NCBI GenBank assembly: GCA_018829455.1
Contig: JAHJUB010000010.1
Coordinates: forward strand, 1 to 5,174
Reading direction: 5' to 3'
Length of the DNA stretch: 5,174 nucleotides
From: Candidatus Omnitrophota bacterium
GTDB lineage: Bacteria > Ratteibacteria > UBA8468 > MWAK01
Numbering within the stretch: position 1 is the first letter of the stretch; the number at the start of each line of letters is the position of its first letter. The position numbers and the translations under genes are program-made. This document shows positions 1 through 3,913 of the stretch, in pieces. Under the pieces are notes generated by a model. The model was not told the origin of the DNA. It worked only from the letters and a program-made list of their open reading frames with translations, and did not search any database.

Positions 1-1209
1 GAGGCACTGATTGACTGGTGCTACGCCGCCTTCACAGCAGTAAGTCTAAGGGGCAGACGCCTGGTAATCTTCGGCCACGATTCCATGGGCATGGAAACTG
101 CCCTGGCCCACATCATACCCACCCGGAAGGCCTTCGGCCTTGAGATTACCCGGCTGGACATGAAGATGCCGGCGGATATGCTTCGAAAAGGTTCTTACGA
201 TAAAAGGGAACTCCGGGAATTACGCGGCTGGATTGATAAATACATCGGCAAGCGGCTGGAACTAAAGACCCGGGACGACAGCGAACTTTTCAACCAGAGC
301 CTGGCGATGTATTTAATAACCAGGGACCTGATGCAGGACTTGAATGCGGTTGGCGGCGGTTTCATGAGCCAATTGGAATGGGGTTCGGACAAACGCGGGA
401 TTCCTTTACCGGTGGCTGACGTTATGGAATCGCTCTTCAACTCAACCTTTGACCACAACGGCAAAAAACCGCCCCTTCCTTACGCCACCGAAGCAGATGT
501 CCAGGGGCTGTTAACCATGCTTTTCTTTACCGGCCTCTCCGGCGGCAACCCGCCGCTCTTTATGGACTTCCGCAAGGTCTGGGAACCGTGGGAGATAAAA
601 AACCTGGCCGGGAAGATGAACGTCAAGCTGAACGGTTCCGCAATCTGGGAAAAGAAAGGTTTTGTGGACGGCGACAACTCCGGGAGCGCATCCTTTGACT
701 GGGCGGCTCTACCCGGCGCGAGCGTAAAGGAGATTATGAACCGGATAAAACTGCCGCTGGCAGACCAGTTCTATTTCCCGGGCGGCGGTAATTCAGTTAA
801 TTTCGTAACACCGGAAGGCATTTCCGGCATCGCGGGCAGGATGGCTTACAGTTCTCTCAACAACCTCTTTTCCCTGATCTGGGACGAAGCATCAACCGTA
901 ACGCTGCCGGAAAAACTCTCCCGGGCCGTTTGCCAGACATCCACCGCCACTTGGCCCCATACCTTTGTTGTTCCCAAATATGCCAGCATGCTGGAATACA
1001 AGCAGTTTGCTCCGGCAAACCACTTCCACATGACCTGGGATTTGAAGCCGGCCCGGCTTCAATACTGGATGGATTTGGCCAACGTGCTTTCCGTAACTCC
1101 CTGGAGCGGGCGCCCGGCGTTCGTGGAGAAGGTGGACCGGCCTACACCCCTGCTTTACCTGATAAACGGGGGCGAACTGGAAACAAAAAAACTGCTCAAT
1201 CCGAGATAA
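1..1209 (+). CDS. L-fucose isomerase-family protein (5' partial)
   Basis: The reading frame is open from base 1, so the true start lies outside the window and the ATGs at 85 and 91 are internal. There are 402 visible residues. By family, this is a cytoplasmic ketol isomerase converting an aldose to a ketose with a divalent metal (Mn2+ in FucI). Compared from memory with E. coli FucI (591 aa), about the first 170 residues are missing. Visible matches, numbered from the first codon: GHDSMGM near 25-31, FNSTFDHNG, ATEADVQG with Glu164, FMDFR with Asp189, NSGSA, GGGNS, TWPHT near 317-321, and PANHF with His341. Glu164, Asp189 and His341 line up with the FucI metal ligands Glu337, Asp361 and His528. 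The C-terminus after the histidine differs from FucI, so the substrate may not be fucose. It converges with the oxidoreductase gene. Family is confident; substrate is unknown. Confidence 0.88.
   Translation, partial: EALIDWCYAAFTAVSLRGRRLVIFGHDSMGMETALAHIIPTRKAFGLEITRLDMKMPADMLRKGSYDKRELRELRGWIDKYIGKRLELKTRDDSELFNQSLAMYLITRDLMQDLNAVGGGFMSQLEWGSDKRGIPLPVADVMESLFNSTFDHNGKKPPLPYATEADVQGLLTMLFFTGLSGGNPPLFMDFRKVWEPWEIKNLAGKMNVKLNGSAIWEKKGFVDGDNSGSASFDWAALPGASVKEIMNRIKLPLADQFYFPGGGNSVNFVTPEGISGIAGRMAYSSLNNLFSLIWDEASTVTLPEKLSRAVCQTSTATWPHTFVVPKYASMLEYKQFAPANHFHMTWDLKPARLQYWMDLANVLSVTPWSGRPAFVEKVDRPTPLLYLINGGELETKKLLNPR
1042..1062. repeat. 21-bp palindrome inside the isomerase gene
   Basis: TTGAAGCCGG (1042-1051) and CCGGCTTCAA (1053-1062) are exact reverse complements around one central C. 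The stretch codes for part of WDLKPARLQY just after the metal-binding histidine. It may be coincidence arising from GC-rich codons. Confidence 0.5.
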
Positions 1210-1223
1210 TTTATACTGCGGGG

Positions 1224-2372
1224 TTACAAACGGACCCAGTTCCGCTTGATTGCCGATTTCTCAACTGCAGATAGAACCTTCTGGCAGGCAAGTCCGTCAT
1301 GGAAATTCGGCTGGAACGTCTTGCCTTCAGCCCAGGCATTAATCAAATCCGCCGCGGTGTGAATAAAGGTGTGTTCGTAACCGATAATGTGCCCGTGCGG
1401 CCACCAGGCGCCAAAATAGGGGTGAACCGATTCGGTTACGGAAATGGTCCGAAAGCCCTGGGTTTCCTTTGATTCTGTTGCGTCATAATATTCCAGTTCG
1501 TTCAACTGCTCCAGGTTAAAGACCAACGTGCCTTTCTCGCCGTTAATCTCCAGTTGGTTGTAATTCTTGCGGCCGGGCGCAAAACGGGTAGCCTCAATGG
1601 AACCAACCGCGCCGTTTTTAAACCGTATCAAAAATAAGGTGGCGTCATCCACCGTGACTTTAGCTTTTTTCCGGCCGCCGGATGCGGAAAGACCGGTTTC
1701 GTTCCGGGAAACCAACCGCTCCTTGACGAACGTTTCAGACAGTCCGGTTACCTCCGCAACTTCGCCAACCAGCCAACGCGCCAGATCAACCTGGTGGCTG
1801 CCCAAATCACCCAAAGCCCCACTGCCGGCAGCGCCTTTCTGCATCCGCCAGATTAAAGGCATCCCCGGGTCCATAGCCCAAGACTGAAGATAGAGACCCC
1901 GATAATGATAAATACGGCCTAATTTTCCTTCGTCAATCATCTTTTTCGCAAGGGAAAGGGCCGGCGTCCTTCGGTAGTTGAAACAGACCGCGTGAAAAAC
2001 CTTGTTTTTCCTGACCGCTTCCAGCATCTTTTCGGCTTCGGCTGCATTTGAGGCCAGGGGTTTTTCGCAAAAGACCGCCTTGCCGTTTCTGGCGGCAGCA
2101 ATAGCGATTTCCGCGTGCGTATTATTGGGGGTGGAAATATCAATCAGGTCAACGTCGTCCCTTTCCACCAGACGGCGCCAGTCCGTTTCGTAATCCTGGT
2201 ATCCCCATCGTCCGGCGAACTCTTTCACTTCCGCCTCATGTCGTCCGCAGACAACCTTCAGTCTCGGCCGGGCTTTCAGATTGAAAAAATGGGCCGCCTG
2301 GGAAAAAGCATTGCTGTGCGCCCGACCCATAAATTTGTAGCCGACCATTCCAATTCTGATTTCCCGCGTCAT
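1224..2372 (-). CDS. Gfo/Idh/MocA-family NAD(P)-dependent oxidoreductase
   Basis: A complete 382-residue protein, usual length for this family of cytoplasmic dehydrogenases acting on sugars, inositols and related compounds. The N-terminal Rossmann fold opens with RIGMVGYKFMGRAHSNAF, a GxxGxxxMGxxH-type dinucleotide-binding loop at about residues 8-19. The strand-loop DISTPNNTHAEIA (78-90) and the CEKPLA motif follow, with the likely catalytic Lys104 in EKP. The C-terminal substrate domain carries GDLGSHQVDLARW, with Asp189, His193 and Asp196 matching the family's DxxxHxxD pattern. The C-terminus (HDGLACQKVLSAVEKSA) is typical and intact. The start is supported by a strong GGAGGA ribosome site five bases upstream. 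The fucose-isomerase-like gene converges on it and suggests a sugar pathway, but the exact substrate cannot be told from sequence. Confidence 0.95.
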   Translation of the reverse strand: MTREIRIGMVGYKFMGRAHSNAFSQAAHFFNLKARPRLKVVCGRHEAEVKEFAGRWGYQDYETDWRRLVERDDVDLIDISTPNNTHAEIAIAAARNGKAVFCEKPLASNAAEAEKMLEAVRKNKVFHAVCFNYRRTPALSLAKKMIDEGKLGRIYHYRGLYLQSWAMDPGMPLIWRMQKGAAGSGALGDLGSHQVDLARWLVGEVAEVTGLSETFVKERLVSRNETGLSASGGRKKAKVTVDDATLFLIRFKNGAVGSIEATRFAPGRKNYNQLEINGEKGTLVFNLEQLNELEYYDATESKETQGFRTISVTESVHPYFGAWWPHGHIIGYEHTFIHTAADLINAWAEGKTFQPNFHDGLACQKVLSAVEKSAIKRNWVRL

Positions 2373-2376
2373 AATT

Positions 2377-2382
2377 TCCTCC
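2377..2382 (-). promoter_or_regulatory. Ribosome binding site of the oxidoreductase gene
   Basis: Read on the minus strand the sequence is GGAGGA followed by AATT plus one A and then ATG. This is a near-perfect Shine-Dalgarno site at normal spacing and fixes the start codon at 2372-2370. It contrasts with the two + strand genes at 2468 and 2889, which have no such site. Confidence 0.8.
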
Positions 2383-2407
2383 GCTAAATTTTGGGAAAAA
2401 GTTTCAT

Positions 2408-2434
2408 TTTATACTAAAATATGTTACCATACAA
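2408..2434 (-). promoter_or_regulatory. Possible promoter for the oxidoreductase gene
   Basis: On the minus strand a TATAAA (complement of 2408-2413) lies about 36 bases before the start codon and would serve as a -10 element. The only -35 candidate is TTGTAT (complement of 2429-2434), 15 bp upstream, which matches the consensus in three of six positions and is too close. A promoter must lie in this 95 bp divergent gap, but this particular assignment is weak. Confidence 0.25.
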
Positions 2435-2440
2435 CGGTAA
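2424..2440. repeat. Short inverted repeat in divergent intergenic region
   Basis: TTACC at 2424-2428 and GGTAA at 2436-2440 are exact reverse complements separated by seven bases. The repeat sits between two divergent genes and overlaps the possible minus-strand promoter, the position expected of an operator for a dimeric regulator. Five-base arms are short enough to occur by chance, so this is only a candidate. Confidence 0.3.
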
Positions 2441-2467
2441 ATTGCGCCTAAATCTTATACAAACACT

Positions 2468-2818
2468 ATGACGGAAAAAATGTTGTCGGAACAGATTAAA
2501 AAAATCAACGAATCCACACACCTCAGCGAAACCGAGAAAGACCGGCTCATTTCGGAACTGCTTAGACAAACTACACCTCAGTCTGGCAGATTGGAATTCA
2601 ACCCGGCGGGCGGATATGTCCTCAGTTTCCTCTTTCCTCCGCTGGGCTTATTCATCGGCGGTCATTACCTGTTCCGCTACGGAGAAAACGGGGTTAAACC
2701 CGGTATAATCTGCATCGTGCTCACCTCCGTTTCCCTAATAGTCCAACTCCTGCTCTTCAAAAACATGTTCCGGGCTCTCCTTTCCGGTCTTTCCTCGTTA
2801 AAAATCCCGGAAATTTGA
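2468..2818 (+). CDS. Small two-helix membrane protein, function unknown
   Basis: I do not recognise a named family for this 116-residue protein. The first 40 residues are charged and probably helical (SEQIKKINESTHLSETEKDR...), with no signal peptide. Two hydrophobic segments follow: residues about 48-69 (GGYVLSFLFPPLGLFIGGHYLF) and 77-97 (GIICIVLTSVSLIVQLLLF), joined by a short polar loop RYGENGVK. A cytoplasmic N-terminus with a helical hairpin in the inner membrane is the simplest reading. The ATG at 2468 has no Shine-Dalgarno site; a second ATG at 2480, after GGAAAAA, is an alternative start. The gene is divergent from the oxidoreductase and same-strand with the downstream module, but a separate promoter lies between, so co-function is not shown. 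The clean 351 bp frame with a typical membrane pattern makes it likely to be real. Confidence 0.7.
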   Translation: MTEKMLSEQIKKINESTHLSETEKDRLISELLRQTTPQSGRLEFNPAGGYVLSFLFPPLGLFIGGHYLFRYGENGVKPGIICIVLTSVSLIVQLLLFKNMFRALLSGLSSLKIPEI

Positions 2819-2837
2819 CTTGCGGCTGACAATAAAT

Positions 2838-2866
2838 TTGACTTTTGTATGTTAAAGTTATACAAT
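2838..2866 (+). promoter_or_regulatory. Sigma-70-type promoter of the MNT-HEPN operon
   Basis: TTGACT (2838-2843) and TACAAT (2861-2866) each match the consensus in five of six positions and are separated by exactly 17 bp. Transcription would start near 2873, leaving a leader of only about 16 bases before the ATG at 2889. No other promoter of this quality is seen before the three same-strand genes that follow, so it probably drives them all. Confidence 0.6.
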
Positions 2867-2887
2867 TATATGTAGAATACATACAAA
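2844..2887. repeat. Nested inverted repeats over promoter (candidate operator)
   Basis: TTTGTATGT (2844-2852) and ACATACAAA (2879-2887) are exact 9-base reverse complements that flank the -10 element and presumed start site. Nested among them are TTGTAT (2845-2850) with ATACAA (2860-2865), spaced by nine bases, and TATGTA (2869-2874) with TACATA (2878-2883), spaced by three. The repeated half-site on both sides of the -10 suggests binding by one or more dimers of a DNA-binding protein. The first gene product has an N-terminal winged helix, so autoregulation is a natural inference. AT-rich DNA makes some chance pairing likely. Confidence 0.45.
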
Positions 2888-2888
2888 T

Positions 2889-3467
2889 ATGAAGCAACTC
2901 ACCAAAAACAGGGCGGAACTACTGGGGCTTTTTTTTACGAATCCGGACCGGTCCTTCTATATGCAGGAAATCGGAAGGATCCTTAATAAAAAACCGGGCT
3001 ATTTCCAAAAAACAATAAACAATATGGAAAAAGAAGGAATTCTGGTGAGCGAGTATAAAGCAAATGCAAGATATTTTAAGGTAAATAAAGGATATCCTCT
3101 TTATCAGGAATTAAAGAGCATTGTTTTCAAAACGGTGGGCGTAGTTGGGAGTCTCAGGGAATCGCTTAAACAGATAAAAAACATTAAATTCTCTTTTATA
3201 TACGGTTCCTACGCCAAATCTGCGGAAAACTATCTTTCCGATATTGACCTTATTGTCATTGGCATCATAGACGAAGACGCATTAATAAAAGAACTGGACA
3301 AAATGGAAAAAAAGATAGGTCGGGAGGTTAACTACCGGTTGTATGAATTAAAAGAGTTTAAAAAAGAAATAGAAAAGAGAAATCCATTTCTTTTGGAGAT
3401 TTTAAAGGATAAAAAGGTGATGATAACCGGAGCAGAAAATGAATTACGAAGAATTTCTGAAAGATAA
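2889..3467 (+). CDS. Winged-helix plus minimal nucleotidyltransferase (MNT antitoxin type)
   Basis: A 192-residue protein with two parts. Residues about 5-70 look like a winged helix-turn-helix domain (SFYMQEIGRILNKKPGYFQ, then KTINNMEKEGILVSE). Residues about 95-185 form a minimal DNA polymerase beta-type nucleotidyltransferase, with the signature GSYAKSAENYLSDIDLIV: Gly106-Ser107, then the metal-binding Asp118 and Asp120. A third acidic residue is probably Glu146 in GREVNY. Known MNT proteins paired with HEPN toxins act as antitoxins, some by transferring nucleotides to the toxin; here that role is inferred from the neighbour. The downstream HEPN gene overlaps it by 29 bp. The ATG at 2889 is preceded by an in-frame TAA (2853-2855) and the next Met lies inside the helix-turn-helix. 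There is no Shine-Dalgarno site. A run of eight T at 2929-2936 lies early in the gene. The DNA is AT-rich compared with its surroundings. Confidence 0.9.
   Translation: MKQLTKNRAELLGLFFTNPDRSFYMQEIGRILNKKPGYFQKTINNMEKEGILVSEYKANARYFKVNKGYPLYQELKSIVFKTVGVVGSLRESLKQIKNIKFSFIYGSYAKSAENYLSDIDLIVIGIIDEDALIKELDKMEKKIGREVNYRLYELKEFKKEIEKRNPFLLEILKDKKVMITGAENELRRISER
3429..3432 (+). promoter_or_regulatory. Ribosome binding site of the HEPN gene, inside the MNT gene
   Basis: GGAG lies six bases before the ATG at 3439, inside the 3' end of the nucleotidyltransferase gene. It supports this start, and with it the 29 bp out-of-frame overlap, which is typical of translationally coupled antitoxin-toxin pairs. 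Confidence 0.6.
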
Positions 3468-3891
3468 TCTCATCAAAAAGCAAAATCCGGATTTTAAGCA
3501 GATAGAGCGACAGTTAAAAAGAGCGCAAAAAGACTTAAAGACTGCCGAATCCAACCTATCAATTGATTTAACCTGGACCTTTACAATTGCCTACCATGCG
3601 ATGATAAGAGCCGGTCGGGCATTAATGTATTCCAAAGGGTACCTGCCGACAACAAAAAATTCACACAAAACGATAATTGAGTTTGCCAAATTAATTCTTG
3701 GAGCAGAATTTGAGAACTTGCTTGGACATTTTAACCGAATGCGAAGGCGGCGGCATGAATTTATTTATGACTCGGTAAATCACATCACATTTTCCGAAGC
3801 AAAGTCTTCAATAGATACGGCCCGAAAATTGATTGAAAAAATAATCGCTCTGGAAAAGAAAGAAAACCCGGAAAAAGATTTGTTTCGCTGA
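3439..3891 (+). CDS. HEPN-domain protein (probable RNase toxin)
   Basis: A 150-residue, all-helical, strongly basic protein. Residues 49-67 (TIAYHAMIRAGRALMYSKG) match the central helix of HEPN proteins, which typically reads AYYAMFxAARALLxxKG, followed by a TTKNSHKTIIEF segment also common in the family. The active-site motif of HEPN RNases is R-x(4-6)-H; here Arg100-MRRRR-His106 fits with five intervening residues, followed by EFIY. It looks closer to the Pfam HEPN (PF05168) type than to the DUF86/HepT type, whose motif is RX4HXY. Such proteins usually cleave RNA and are restrained by an adjacent MNT protein, which is the gene just upstream, overlapping by 29 bp. It ends in TGATAA, with two stops in a row. 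Toxin activity is inferred from family and context; some HEPN proteins are only binding partners. Confidence 0.87.
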   Translation: MNYEEFLKDNLIKKQNPDFKQIERQLKRAQKDLKTAESNLSIDLTWTFTIAYHAMIRAGRALMYSKGYLPTTKNSHKTIIEFAKLILGAEFENLLGHFNRMRRRRHEFIYDSVNHITFSEAKSSIDTARKLIEKIIALEKKENPEKDLFR

Positions 3892-3896
3892 TAACC

Positions 3897-3909
3897 AGGA
3901 GATATGAGG
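3897..3909 (+). promoter_or_regulatory. Ribosome binding site of the restriction-modification gene
   Basis: Two purine-rich candidates precede the ATG at 3914: AGGAG at 3897-3901 with 12 bases of spacing, and GAGG at 3906-3909 with only four. Neither spacing is ideal. An in-frame TGA at 3905-3907 excludes any earlier start close by. Confidence 0.45.
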
Positions 3910-3913
3910 TAAA

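Noticed and set aside
85..90. ATG at 85 as the start of the isomerase gene
   Set aside because: The frame is open to base 1 and residues before it (RRLVIFGHDS) align with the conserved FucI segment LSMGGVSMG, so the gene begins outside the window.
930..1274. 114-codon open frame on + strand overlapping the end of the isomerase gene
   Set aside because: It is an alternative frame of a gene with clear family motifs, has no ribosome site, and its protein is low in recognisable structure.
1567..2387. Several + strand frames opposite the oxidoreductase gene
   Set aside because: The minus-strand gene is complete with family motifs and a strong ribosome site, so these are antisense shadows.
2921..2940. 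GGGGC followed by eight T, resembling an intrinsic terminator tail
   Set aside because: No matching stem precedes the T-run, and it lies inside the winged-helix coding sequence in frame.
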